Part shown: piece after piece, positions 17,375 to 25,273 of the stretch
How positions within the stretch are numbered: the first letter of the stretch is position 1
Layout: every line of letters starts with the position of its first letter
From: Oscillospiraceae bacterium
GTDB lineage: Bacteria > Bacillota > Clostridia > Oscillospirales > Ruminococcaceae
Assembly (NCBI GenBank): GCA_003512525.1
Contig: DOQG01000045.1
Location: forward strand, 22,781 to 59,501
Length of the DNA stretch: 36,721 nucleotides
Direction of reading: 5' to 3'
The notes under the pieces: generated by a model
What the model saw: only the letters and a program-made list of their open reading frames with translations
The model's database searches: none
What the model was told of the DNA's origin: nothing
Program-made: the position numbers and the translations under genes

Positions 17375-18012
17375 TGAGATTTGATTTAGATATGCCCGCT
17401 TGGAAATGGCCGTTCTACGTTGCAAGACATCCTTTTGAAGGATTTGAGGATCTGCGTTGGAAGAAAGCTTACAACACAAAGGTTTCGATGGTGATCGTAC
17501 TTTGCTTCTTCCTGATAACGGTCTGCCAGCAAGTTATGACAGGCTTCTTGTTCAATACGAACTACGTCAAGATATTCAACATAGTACCGCTTCTCGTTCA
17601 GACGATCATCCTGTTCTTCACATGGGTAATCGGTAACTGGTCACTGTGTACTCTGTTCGACGGCGAAGGTTCGATAAAAGCAATAACAAGCGTCAGTGCA
17701 TACGCGCTGGTGCCCTACCTCATCACTCAGATAGTTGTAATTATCGCAAGTAATGTACTGCTGAGGAGCGAAGGTGCTTTCATTGTGTTCTTCCAGTATC
17801 TCGGTATACTGTGGAGCGTTGTTCTGATGATATCGGGTATCAAGACCGTACATCAGTACTCTGTGCCTAAGACTCTTCTTGCTATCGTATTCACGGTTGC
17901 GGCAATGGTAGTTATACTGTTCCTGCTCGTGCTACTGCTCAGCTTGTTCCAGCAGGTCTACATCTTCGGTTTCTCAATTTATACCGAGCTGATGTATCGA
18001 TTTAGTTTGTAA
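17374..18012 (+). CDS. YIP1-family integral membrane protein
   Basis: This 212-residue protein has five to six predicted spans and the usual YIP1-like start (FYVARHPFEGFEDLRWKK) followed by VMIVLCFF-type hydrophobic helices and the loop with NWSLCTLFDGEGSIKAI, which is typical of the bacterial Yip1 family. Eukaryotic Yip1 proteins act in vesicle traffic, but the bacterial members have no established role. Its ATG overlaps the stop of the NHL-TPR gene by 1 nt (TAATG), and the DUF5696-type gene follows 18 nt later. Its place in the operon suggests an accessory membrane subunit of the transporter. Confidence 0.8.
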   Translation: MRFDLDMPAWKWPFYVARHPFEGFEDLRWKKAYNTKVSMVIVLCFFLITVCQQVMTGFLFNTNYVKIFNIVPLLVQTIILFFTWVIGNWSLCTLFDGEGSIKAITSVSAYALVPYLITQIVVIIASNVLLRSEGAFIVFFQYLGILWSVVLMISGIKTVHQYSVPKTLLAIVFTVAAMVVILFLLVLLLSLFQQVYIFGFSIYTELMYRFSL

Positions 18013-18030
18013 GCGGAGGTGCGACAGAAA

Positions 18031-20391
18031 ATGGTAAAAATCAGAAAAAAGATACTCGCAGTTCTGCTCACAGCCGCAATGCTCGTATCAATGAGCTCCG
18101 TAGTAGCATGGTCTGACGAACAGCCTGCAACAGACGAGGGAACTTCACAGACAGAGCAGACAGCAGCAGACGATAATTCTTCCGAGGATAAGGAAGATAA
18201 GTCAGACAAGAAAAACGATAAGGACGACAAGAAGAAGCCCAGAACAGACGCCGAAGGTCTTGCTGAGATGAAGGTAATTGCCGAGAACGACAGCTACAAG
18301 CTTTATCTCAACGAGGAAACAACAAACTTTGCGTTACAGTCAAAGAGCGACAGCTATGTATGGTGGGCAACTCCTCTGAATGCAGATAAGGATGAAAACG
18401 CCAAGACTGCTCAGAAAAAGAATATGCAGTCGCCTTTCTATATCGTATACGGCGATGTATCAACACATACAAGCCAGAGAATGAATGTTTACGACGGTTC
18501 GATAAAGTCCGGTGATTTTGAGATCCAGGAAATCGAAAACGGTGTAAAGATCATTTATAGGATAGGTAAGATCGAAGCGGAAATTCCGATGACGATCACG
18601 CTTGAAAAGAACAATGTAAATGTTTCGATCATTTCATCGGAAATAAAGGAACAGGAAGCTACAGACTCAAAGGGTCTTGTACTTCTTGATATCGGTCTTT
18701 TACAGTTCTTCAATGCGGCAGGCATGGAGGACGAGGGCTATATGGTAGTACCTGACGGTTCAGGCGCTGTCATCAATTACAACAACCAGCGTATAAACGC
18801 TCAGGCGTACAACAACGATGTATACGGACTTGACACATCGATAGGCTTACTTACAAGACCGTCCATAACAGAGCAGGTTTACCTTCCTGTTATAGGTGCT
18901 GTTACTAACGGCGAAAAGACAAAGCACGGCTATATGGCTATTGCTGAGTCAGGCGACACCTGCGCTTCTGTAAACGCAACAGTAAGCGGTCAGAACTCAA
19001 CATCATATAACAATACATGGTTTGAGTTCAAGGTAAGAGCAGAAGATACTTATTACATGGGTACTCGTAAGCTTACGGTTTACGAACAGGGCAAGATAAA
19101 CCAGCCCGACCTTACAGTAGGCTTCTATCCTCTTTCGGGTGATGATCTTTCATATGTAGATATTGCTGAAGCATACAGAAACTACATGATCGAAGAAAAG
19201 GGCTTCACCGATAAGACCGATAATATCACAAACAGCTATTACCTTGATTTGTACGGCGGCACTGTAAAGGCACAGTCCATCGCAGGCTTCCCCGTAAACC
19301 TTGAAACACCTGCTACCACATATGAGCAGGCACAGGAGATAATCAAACAGCTCAATGAGCTTGGCGTTGATGATTTGGTTGTAAATTACAACGACTTCAA
19401 CGGAGCAGGTATCAAGGGACTTATCACAGCAGATGTAAATTATGCAGGTACACTCGGCGGCAAGGATGCATATAAATCTCTTGCTGAGTATGTAAACGGC
19501 ATGAACGGTAAGCTTTTCGCAAGCGCAGGCATTACTTACATGAAGGACAGCGGAAATGGCTACAGCTACACGCTCAACGCTTGTAAGGCTACAACAAAGG
19601 CTTACGCTACCACAAACAATTGGGATATTGCTTTCGGTATCCCGAATCAGGTAAGACTGGTAACAAAGACGACCCTGTCACCTTATTACTGGACTGACCT
19701 TTATAAGAAGCTGATAAGCTCATTCTCCAATGAGGGAATCAAGACTATCAACCTCAGTGATGCGACAACGTTGCTCTACAGCGACTTCAGCCGTGACAAC
19801 TACTCCAGAAACGATGCAATGAATATGCTCGTTGACGGATACAAGCAGTTCAAGGACGCAGGCTTCACGCTTCACGCAAGCGGAGCAAACGCTTATGCGC
19901 TTCCTTATATTGATTACCTCACTGATGTACCGGTAACATCAAGCAACTTTGACCTGTTCGACTATGATATCCCGTTCTATGAGATCGTTATCCATGGCTA
20001 TCTGCCCTATACAACAAAGGCAGTCAACGCAAGTGCAAACGCAGATGATACTATCATGCTCGCACTTCTCACAGCAACACCTATCCACTATGATATGATG
20101 TATGCTGACCCCAACGACTTCACAGACAGCGATTACGAGACACTCTTCTATTCAAACTACAAGGGCTGGCTCGAACCCTCGGCTAAGGTATACAAGCTCT
20201 ATCAGGATGAGCTTAAGGACTTTGCTAATCTCCACATCACAAACTACACAAGAATTTCCGGAGATGAGCTTGAGACCGAGTTTGAAGGCGGTAAGACGAT
20301 CAAGGTAAATACAAGAGAAATGACTCTCACCGTCAACGGCAAGGACATCGATCTTGCACAATATGGACTGAAGGGAGAAACAGATGAATAA
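18031..20391 (+). CDS. Secreted DUF5696-type protein, glycosidase-like architecture suspected
   Basis: About 786 residues from ATG 18031, which lies 11 nt after GGAGG; an in-frame GTG at 18019 overlaps that site and is less likely. A Sec signal peptide (KKILAVLLTAAMLVSMSSVV) is followed by a Glu/Lys/Asp-rich linker (about 38-75). A beta-rich N-terminal half leads into a region resembling a TIM-barrel hydrolase (DLVVNYNDFNGAGIKGL, KLFASAGITYM, DAGFTLHASGANAYALPYID), and the C-terminus is a small beta domain. There is no C-terminal anchor. I assign it to the DUF5696 group from architecture and neighbours; enzyme activity is unproven. It overlaps the next permease gene by 8 nt. It may trim a glycan or present it to the binding protein. 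Confidence 0.65.
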   Translation: MVKIRKKILAVLLTAAMLVSMSSVVAWSDEQPATDEGTSQTEQTAADDNSSEDKEDKSDKKNDKDDKKKPRTDAEGLAEMKVIAENDSYKLYLNEETTNFALQSKSDSYVWWATPLNADKDENAKTAQKKNMQSPFYIVYGDVSTHTSQRMNVYDGSIKSGDFEIQEIENGVKIIYRIGKIEAEIPMTITLEKNNVNVSIISSEIKEQEATDSKGLVLLDIGLLQFFNAAGMEDEGYMVVPDGSGAVINYNNQRINAQAYNNDVYGLDTSIGLLTRPSITEQVYLPVIGAVTNGEKTKHGYMAIAESGDTCASVNATVSGQNSTSYNNTWFEFKVRAEDTYYMGTRKLTVYEQGKINQPDLTVGFYPLSGDDLSYVDIAEAYRNYMIEEKGFTDKTDNITNSYYLDLYGGTVKAQSIAGFPVNLETPATTYEQAQEIIKQLNELGVDDLVVNYNDFNGAGIKGLITADVNYAGTLGGKDAYKSLAEYVNGMNGKLFASAGITYMKDSGNGYSYTLNACKATTKAYATTNNWDIAFGIPNQVRLVTKTTLSPYYWTDLYKKLISSFSNEGIKTINLSDATTLLYSDFSRDNYSRNDAMNMLVDGYKQFKDAGFTLHASGANAYALPYIDYLTDVPVTSSNFDLFDYDIPFYEIVIHGYLPYTTKAVNASANADDTIMLALLTATPIHYDMMYADPNDFTDSDYETLFYSNYKGWLEPSAKVYKLYQDELKDFANLHITNYTRISGDELETEFEGGKTIKVNTREMTLTVNGKDIDLAQYGLKGETDE

Positions 20392-21628
20392 TTCGAATTT
20401 CAACCCGAATGAAGAAATTGAAGCAATGAAGACGACCGATGCCGCCGAGACTCCCGTTAATGACGCAACCGCAGCCGAGCAGGCTGCTCCTGCCGAAACG
20501 GTAGCTGATACAACAGTATCAGAGCCCGAAACAGTGCAGGAAACGGTCGAAGCTTCTGCTGATGAGCCAGCATCCGCAACAGAACCGGTTGCTTATAAGT
20601 CGGCTCACATGACAGCTGCCGCGGCAGCGCTCAATGTAGAGGGCGAAGATGTGGATATCCGCCGCAGACAGCCCAGAGTGCAAAAAGAGATCAAGAAATC
20701 ACGCATCTCTTACGAAAAGAAGAAGGGACTTTATGGTTACGGCTTCATTGCAATATGGATCGTAGGCGTTATCTATATGTTCCTTATCCCGATATTCCAG
20801 TCGGCATGGTATTCGCTTTGCTTTACCGAGCTCGTAACAACACCCGAGCAGGCGGCTCAGAGAGGAATGTCCTCAGCCGGTATTTATACCGAGTGGAACA
20901 ATTTCGGAAACTATGAAGAGGCACTCTTCAAAAATCAGGATTACCTCCCCAAGCTTACCGAGTCACTCGGAGCAATGGTACCGCAGGTAATCGTAGTAAT
21001 GATATTCTCACTGTTTATCGCACTTCTGCTTAACCAGAAGTTCAGAGGCAGAACATTTGCAAGAGCGGTATTCTTCTTGCCGGTTCTCGTTGCAACAGGT
21101 CCTGTACTTGCGGTAATACGAGGTGATATTTCAAACAACGGTATTTCGAGCGGTGAGCAGTTCAGCGCACTGTTCCAGACCGACCTTGTTGACCAGCTGC
21201 TTGAGTTCCTGGGTATTTACAACCTGAACGAACAGCTGACGATGACGATCCAGACGATCACAAGTGACATCTTCAACCTGTTATGGAGTGCCGGTATCCA
21301 GATACTGATATTCCTTGCCGCATTACAGCAGATACCTACCTCCGCAAAGGAAGCGGCATCTATGGAAGGCGCAACAGGATGGGAATTTTTCTGGAAGATA
21401 ACCTTCCCGATGATAAGCCCGATGATTTTGGCGAACTTGATATACACGGTCATCGATACATTTATCGATTCCGAGAACGCCGTAATGAAGATCGTGCTTG
21501 CTCAGTCGAGAAACTTAAAATACGGCCTTTCATCAGCGATGGCTTGGATCTACTTCCTCATAGTAGCAGTTGCACTTGCAATTATAGTGGCTATCGTATC
21601 TAAGTTCGTATTCTACGAAAATGAATAA
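20384..21628 (+). CDS. Sugar ABC transporter permease, MalF type with long acidic N-terminal tail (pair 2)
   Basis: This 414-residue protein is a MalF-like permease with an extra N-terminal region of about 110 residues. Residues 1-90 are rich in Ala, Glu, Thr and Val with few aromatics, then a basic segment (RRRQPRVQKEIKKSRISYEKKK) leads into the first span (YGFIAIWIVGVIYMFLI). The EAA loop is AKEAASMEGATGWEFFWKI followed by TFP. It begins inside the last codons of the DUF5696-type gene, so translation is coupled. It lies 12 nt before its MalG-like partner. The tail is predicted cytoplasmic and disordered; its role is unknown. Confidence 0.9.
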   Translation: MNNSNFNPNEEIEAMKTTDAAETPVNDATAAEQAAPAETVADTTVSEPETVQETVEASADEPASATEPVAYKSAHMTAAAAALNVEGEDVDIRRRQPRVQKEIKKSRISYEKKKGLYGYGFIAIWIVGVIYMFLIPIFQSAWYSLCFTELVTTPEQAAQRGMSSAGIYTEWNNFGNYEEALFKNQDYLPKLTESLGAMVPQVIVVMIFSLFIALLLNQKFRGRTFARAVFFLPVLVATGPVLAVIRGDISNNGISSGEQFSALFQTDLVDQLLEFLGIYNLNEQLTMTIQTITSDIFNLLWSAGIQILIFLAALQQIPTSAKEAASMEGATGWEFFWKITFPMISPMILANLIYTVIDTFIDSENAVMKIVLAQSRNLKYGLSSAMAWIYFLIVAVALAIIVAIVSKFVFYENE

Positions 21629-21640
21629 GGAGGTGTAGTT

Positions 21641-22912
21641 GTGAGCGAAAAAGATTTAGAACAGTTAAATGCTGATGTTCAGCAGACTAATGACGATGCA
21701 GCCGCAGCTGCACCCGCTGATAACGCTACTCCGGAGGCTATCGGCGAGGCTATAAAGGAGATAAACGGCGAGGCAGAAGCCGCAGCCGCTTCCGAAAAAG
21801 CCGCTGATGAGCCCGAGGTCGGTGTTATCAAGCCTATAACCGCTTCTAAGCCCGAATCAAAGAGAGCTTTAAAGAAAGCTGAAAAGAAAAAGGCTAAGGA
21901 GCTCAAGAATATCTACCATGTAAGCAACTGGCAGATAATCAAGAATTATCGTAACTACAATCAGCAGGAAAGAAAACATTACAAGTACATCTTCAGAAGA
22001 AGAATTACCGACAAGGTATGGCCTGTGTTCCGTTTCCTTATTCTGTTCGGACTCGGTTTCGTAATTCTGTATCCTATGCTCTATATGCTGTCAACGGCAC
22101 TCAGACCTCAGTCTGAAATGAGCGACCCTTCAGTAATGTGGATACCTAAGGAAGTTATCTTCTCCAACTTCGTTGATGTATGGATAGCAATGGACTTCCC
22201 GAAGGTGCTCCTGCAGACGATACTTGTAAACGTTATATGCTCGATGATTCAGGTCGTTACCTGCGGTATCACCGGTTACGGCTTTGCACGTTTCAAGTTC
22301 AAGGGTAAGGGACTTATGTTCGGTATCGTAATCTTACAGATCATCGTCCCCGTACAGATAATACTTATCCCACTGTATATGCAGTTCAGATTCTTTGATG
22401 TGTTTGGTCTTATAAGACTTATTACAGGCGATGCAGTTAACCTCGTAAGTACTCCTATCGCACTGTACTTACAGGCATTCTTCTGCAACGGTATCAGAGC
22501 AGGTGTGTTCATACTTCTGTTCAGACAGTTCTTCAGAGGACTGCCCAAGGATCTTGAAGATGCCGCATACCTCGATGGCTGTGGACCCTTCATGACGTTT
22601 ATCCGCGTTATGGTTCCCAACGCAAAGACTTCGTTCTTAACAGTATTCATCTTCTCGATCGTATGGTACTGGAACGACTCTTATGTAACGGGTATGTTCT
22701 TCACAAATCCCTACACGATAGCAATGGAAATTGACCGTCTGGGTACGACCATGATGATTTATTTCACAGGTGAACAGAACGGTATAGCGAGTGACTATCT
22801 GGTATGGATAGAAGCGGGATGCTTAATGTCACTACTTCCGATACTTATCATGTACATCTTCTTACAGAAGCAGTTCGTTGAAGGTATCGAACGTTCAGGT
22901 CTTGCCAACTAA
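21641..22912 (+). CDS. Carbohydrate ABC transporter permease, MalG type with long N-terminal tail (pair 2)
   Basis: This 423-residue protein starts at GTG 21641 behind AAGGAGGTG. The first 75 residues are Ala/Glu/Asp-rich, then come a Lys/Ala-rich stretch and a basic region (about 85-125) before the first span (FRFLILFGLGFVILYPMLYM). The EAA loop is DLEDAAYLDGCGPFMTFIRV followed by MVPNAK. Standard MalG proteins are about 280-300 residues, so roughly 120 residues are extra. It is the last gene of the operon; transcription would end at the terminators at 23009-23039 or 23235-23264. Confidence 0.92.
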   Translation: MSEKDLEQLNADVQQTNDDAAAAAPADNATPEAIGEAIKEINGEAEAAAASEKAADEPEVGVIKPITASKPESKRALKKAEKKKAKELKNIYHVSNWQIIKNYRNYNQQERKHYKYIFRRRITDKVWPVFRFLILFGLGFVILYPMLYMLSTALRPQSEMSDPSVMWIPKEVIFSNFVDVWIAMDFPKVLLQTILVNVICSMIQVVTCGITGYGFARFKFKGKGLMFGIVILQIIVPVQIILIPLYMQFRFFDVFGLIRLITGDAVNLVSTPIALYLQAFFCNGIRAGVFILLFRQFFRGLPKDLEDAAYLDGCGPFMTFIRVMVPNAKTSFLTVFIFSIVWYWNDSYVTGMFFTNPYTIAMEIDRLGTTMMIYFTGEQNGIASDYLVWIEAGCLMSLLPILIMYIFLQKQFVEGIERSGLAN

Positions 22913-22939
22913 ATGGCTGTGAGCCATTGCAAATTCGCC
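22913..22939. repeat. 27-nt hairpin-tail motif, copy A
   Basis: ATGGCT-GTG-AGCCAT is a 6-bp stem with a triloop, followed by the tail TGCAAATTCGCC. It starts directly after the stop codon of the last permease gene. It is one of five copies in the window. Confidence 0.7.
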
Positions 22940-23008
22940 TTTTGGAACATTGGCGATATACGCAAGTTCCGCTGACGGCGGTTTGAACGATAGTGAAAAC
23001 ATAAATTT

Positions 23009-23039
23009 AAGAGGAGTATTGGAAGATGCTCCTCTTTTT
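23009..23039 (+). terminator. Rho-independent terminator of the transport operon (first copy)
   Basis: AAGAGGAGTAT (23009-23019) pairs with ATGCTCCTCTT (23026-23036) with one G-T pair and a TGGAAG loop, then T continues to 23039. It is about 100 nt after the last permease stop. Confidence 0.85.
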
Positions 23040-23138
23040 GTTTGGCTTACTACTATCAGTTGAATCCGCCGTTAATCAAACTGTAGCGGTATTGTATCAG
23101 TCAAAAAGGCGGAATTGGGAGCGGCAGCTTGCCGCAGG

Positions 23139-23165
23139 GCGGCTGTGAGCCGCTTCAAGTTCGCC
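23139..23165. repeat. 27-nt hairpin-tail motif, copy B
   Basis: GCGGCT-GTG-AGCCGC is followed by the tail TTCAAGTTCGCC. Compared with copy A, the two outer stem pairs have changed on both sides together. Confidence 0.7.
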
Positions 23166-23234
23166 TTTTGGAACATTGACGATATATGCAAGTTCCGCTG
23201 ACGGCGGATTGAACGATAGTGAAAACATAAATTT

Positions 23235-23264
23235 AAGAGGAGTATTGGAAGATGCTCCTCTTTT
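23235..23264 (+). terminator. Rho-independent terminator, second copy
   Basis: Same stem and loop as at 23009-23039, with four T at 23261-23264. It backs up the first terminator and separates the transport operon from the Nudix operon. Confidence 0.75.
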
Positions 23265-23332
23265 ATATGCAAGTATCATCGGTTAAACCCGCAGTTAGAC
23301 AAACAGTAAAATGTTAGCAAATATCGTTCATC

Positions 23333-23361
23333 TTGCATAGATGCGATTTAAGTGCTATAAT
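23333..23361 (+). promoter_or_regulatory. Sigma-A promoter of the Nudix operon
   Basis: TTGCAT (23333-23338) and TATAAT (23356-23361) with a 17-nt spacer and a TGn extended -10 (TGCTATAAT). It is 22 nt before the Nudix start codon. Confidence 0.75.
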
Positions 23362-23383
23362 AGTAACACCCGGAGGTAGTAAT

Positions 23384-23905
23384 ATGGAGCTGTTTGACTT
23401 ATACGATGATGAACGCAGGCTTACAGGAGAAACTATAGAACGCGGAGCTCCGCTTCCCGAAAGCCGTTACCATCTTGTTATACATATATGCATTTTGGGC
23501 AGCGATGGCAAAATGCTTATACAACAGCGTCAACCGTTCAAAAAGAGTTTCCCCGGTAAATGGGACGTATCGGTCGGAGGGAGCGCAGTCGCAGGTGAAA
23601 ACAGCAGGCAGGCGGCAAGCCGTGAGCTGTACGAGGAGCTCGGCATAAGCCACGATTTTTCACACGACCGCCCTATGCTGACGGTACATTTTGAGCGCGG
23701 GTTTGACGATGTTTATGTAATACACAAGGATATAGCTGTGTCCGAGCTAAAATTACAGGCTGAGGAAGTGCAGGCGGCGAAGTGGGCGGACAGAGATGAA
23801 ATATATTCGCTTATCGACAGCGGCGCATTTATACCGTACTATAAAAGCTATATTGATATGCTGTTCAACTACAGAACAAAAAGAGGTAACTTTTCAAAGG
23901 AGTAA
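23384..23905 (+). CDS. Nudix hydrolase
   Basis: This 173-residue enzyme has a complete Nudix box, G-x5-E-x7-REL-x-EELGI (GGSAVAGE then RELYEELGI), which binds the divalent metal and hydrolyses nucleoside-diphosphate-X substrates. The layout (short N-terminal strand, YHLVIHICILGSDGKMLIQQR before the box) resembles the YfcD/isopentenyl-diphosphate isomerase-like branch; the substrate is unknown. The ATG at 23384 is preferred because CGGAGGT ends 6 nt upstream and an earlier in-frame ATG at 23333 lies within the promoter. It is the first gene of a three-gene operon with a DinB-like protein and an amidohydrolase. Confidence 0.9.
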   Translation: MELFDLYDDERRLTGETIERGAPLPESRYHLVIHICILGSDGKMLIQQRQPFKKSFPGKWDVSVGGSAVAGENSRQAASRELYEELGISHDFSHDRPMLTVHFERGFDDVYVIHKDIAVSELKLQAEEVQAAKWADRDEIYSLIDSGAFIPYYKSYIDMLFNYRTKRGNFSKE

Positions 23906-23908
23906 AAT

Positions 23909-24403
23909 ATGAATGACGTGTGCCGAATGATAAAAAAACAAACGATAACGAACTTTATCAATATGGAAACGGCAATTAAAACATACGACAGAAACGCACC
24001 GGTCTGCGGTTCGCCCGCGTGGCGATATGTATATCACGCCATTCACTCGGCGGATAAGTGGTTTTTTAATCCCGCAAAATTTACAGAACCCGGTTTTCAC
24101 GAAAACGGAATGGACAACCCCGATAATCCGTGCAACAAGGTTTTAAGCAATGAGCAGTTGCTCGATTATCTGCATAAAGTGCGGGCTAAAACGGAAAAAT
24201 ATCTTGATGAGCTGAGTGATGAAGAGCTTGACGAAAAGCCCGACGGTTGTGAATATACAAGGCTTGAGCTTATCCTGGGACAGTTTCGGCACATTTCCTC
24301 GCATATAGGAATGATAAACGGTCAGACTATAGAGAGAACGGGAAAATTCCCGATATTTGCAGGACTTGACGGAAAGCAGACAGACAAATTATTTGACGAA
24401 TAA
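23909..24403 (+). CDS. DinB-like four-helix metal-binding protein
   Basis: This 164-residue all-helical protein resembles the DinB/YfiT-like superfamily. The possible metal ligands are the histidines in YHAIHSADKW (about residues 46-50) and in FRHISSHIGMING (about 130-136), which match the His triad arrangement of that fold. Some members are thiol-dependent S-transferases; others are uncharacterised. It begins 3 nt after the Nudix stop with its AAAGGAG site inside the preceding coding end, and the amidohydrolase follows after 17 nt. Function is unknown; a detoxification role for the three-gene unit is speculation. Confidence 0.65.
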   Translation: MNDVCRMIKKQTITNFINMETAIKTYDRNAPVCGSPAWRYVYHAIHSADKWFFNPAKFTEPGFHENGMDNPDNPCNKVLSNEQLLDYLHKVRAKTEKYLDELSDEELDEKPDGCEYTRLELILGQFRHISSHIGMINGQTIERTGKFPIFAGLDGKQTDKLFDE

Positions 24404-24420
24404 GAACGAAGGAACAGAAG

Positions 24421-25212
24421 ATGTACATTGATTTTCATATACACGCATACGCCGATGAAATAGCCGATAGGGCGGTACAAAAGCTGAAAGATACAGCAAG
24501 CTGTGAAGCTTACACCAATGGCAGAACAGACGACACAAGGCAGAAGCTTAAAGAGTGGGGAGTAGATTACGGCGTTTTACTGCCGGTTGCGACAAAGCCT
24601 ACACAGCAGACGACTATAAACAACTGGGCGATAGCTCAGAACCACGGAAATATAATATCGTTCGGCACGGTGCACCCCGACAGCGAGGAGCTTGACAGTG
24701 AGCTTGAACGTATAGCCGTGTCCGGACTGCACGGTGTCAAGCTGCACCCGGCGTATCAGGGACATTTTATGTTTGAGCCGTGTATGCAGAGAATATATAA
24801 GAAATGCGGCGAGCTCGGACTGCCTGTTATACTTCATATGGGATATGACCCGATATCGACAATGATATCTTACTCAATGCCATGTGACCTTGCCGAGATG
24901 GCTGAAAAGTATCCCGACTGTACATTCATCGGCGCTCATATGGGCGGAATGATGAATTGGGAGAGGGTTCTTCACTATATAAAGGACACAAGTAACATTT
25001 ATTTTGATACGGCGTACTGTGCAAGCTTTATATCTGATGAAATGCTTATGGAAATGTTCAGGGCGTACGGTGAGGACAGGATATTATTCGGCAGTGACTT
25101 ACCGTGGAGCGATCCGCGCGATGAGATAAATATGATAGACAGAATGCCGGTAAGCGACAGCGCAAAGGATAAGATATTCTATAAGAATGCTGTTGAGCTG
25201 TTGAGCTGTTGA
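24421..25212 (+). CDS. Amidohydrolase-family metal-dependent TIM-barrel hydrolase
   Basis: This 263-residue protein begins MYIDFHIHAY, where the HxH pair is the first metal-binding motif of the amidohydrolase superfamily. Other expected residues are the strand-end His in HGVKLHPAYQGH and VILHMGYD, the GAHMGG motif and the catalytic Asp in FGSDLPWSDP. The compact form resembles the amidohydrolase-2 family (decarboxylase or lactonase-like enzymes). The substrate is not evident. It ends the Nudix operon. The last codons and stop lie in a three-fold 8-nt tandem repeat (CTGTTGAG) at 25192-25215, an odd but probably harmless feature. Confidence 0.85.
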   Translation: MYIDFHIHAYADEIADRAVQKLKDTASCEAYTNGRTDDTRQKLKEWGVDYGVLLPVATKPTQQTTINNWAIAQNHGNIISFGTVHPDSEELDSELERIAVSGLHGVKLHPAYQGHFMFEPCMQRIYKKCGELGLPVILHMGYDPISTMISYSMPCDLAEMAEKYPDCTFIGAHMGGMMNWERVLHYIKDTSNIYFDTAYCASFISDEMLMEMFRAYGEDRILFGSDLPWSDPRDEINMIDRMPVSDSAKDKIFYKNAVELLSC

Positions 25213-25231
25213 AACTTGATGTATAAAATAG

Positions 25232-25258
25232 AGGGCGTGACTTAAACAGTCACGCCCT
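25232..25258. terminator. Bidirectional terminator between convergent genes
   Basis: AGGGCGTGACT (25232-25242) and AGTCACGCCCT (25248-25258) form a perfect 11-bp stem with a TAAAC loop. It is flanked by A/T-rich sequence on both sides and sits between the amidohydrolase (plus) and the SCIFF maturase (minus). Confidence 0.8.
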
Positions 25259-25273
25259 TGGTTTATAATTCGT

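Larger units (their letters stand above)
22913..23085. repeat. Intergenic element, copy 1 of a tandem duplication
   Basis: This roughly 170-nt unit is repeated at 23139-23310. It opens with a hairpin motif (22913-22939), continues with an inverted repeat GGAAC...GTTCC, a CGCTGACGGCGG segment and a terminator hairpin, and ends with a more divergent A/T-rich tail. The central 100 nt are almost identical between copies. Confidence 0.8.
23139..23310. repeat. Intergenic element, copy 2 of a tandem duplication
   Basis: Second copy of the 22913-23085 unit, including its own terminator. Differences in the opening hairpin are compensatory. Between the copies, 23086-23138 holds a further hairpin, GCGGCA-GCT-TGCCGC at 23121-23135. 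Confidence 0.8.

Noticed and set aside
25192..25215. Three-fold 8-nt tandem repeat at the amidohydrolase stop
   Set aside because: It could cause slippage, but only the last few residues would change; no sign of a regulated phase-variable gene.
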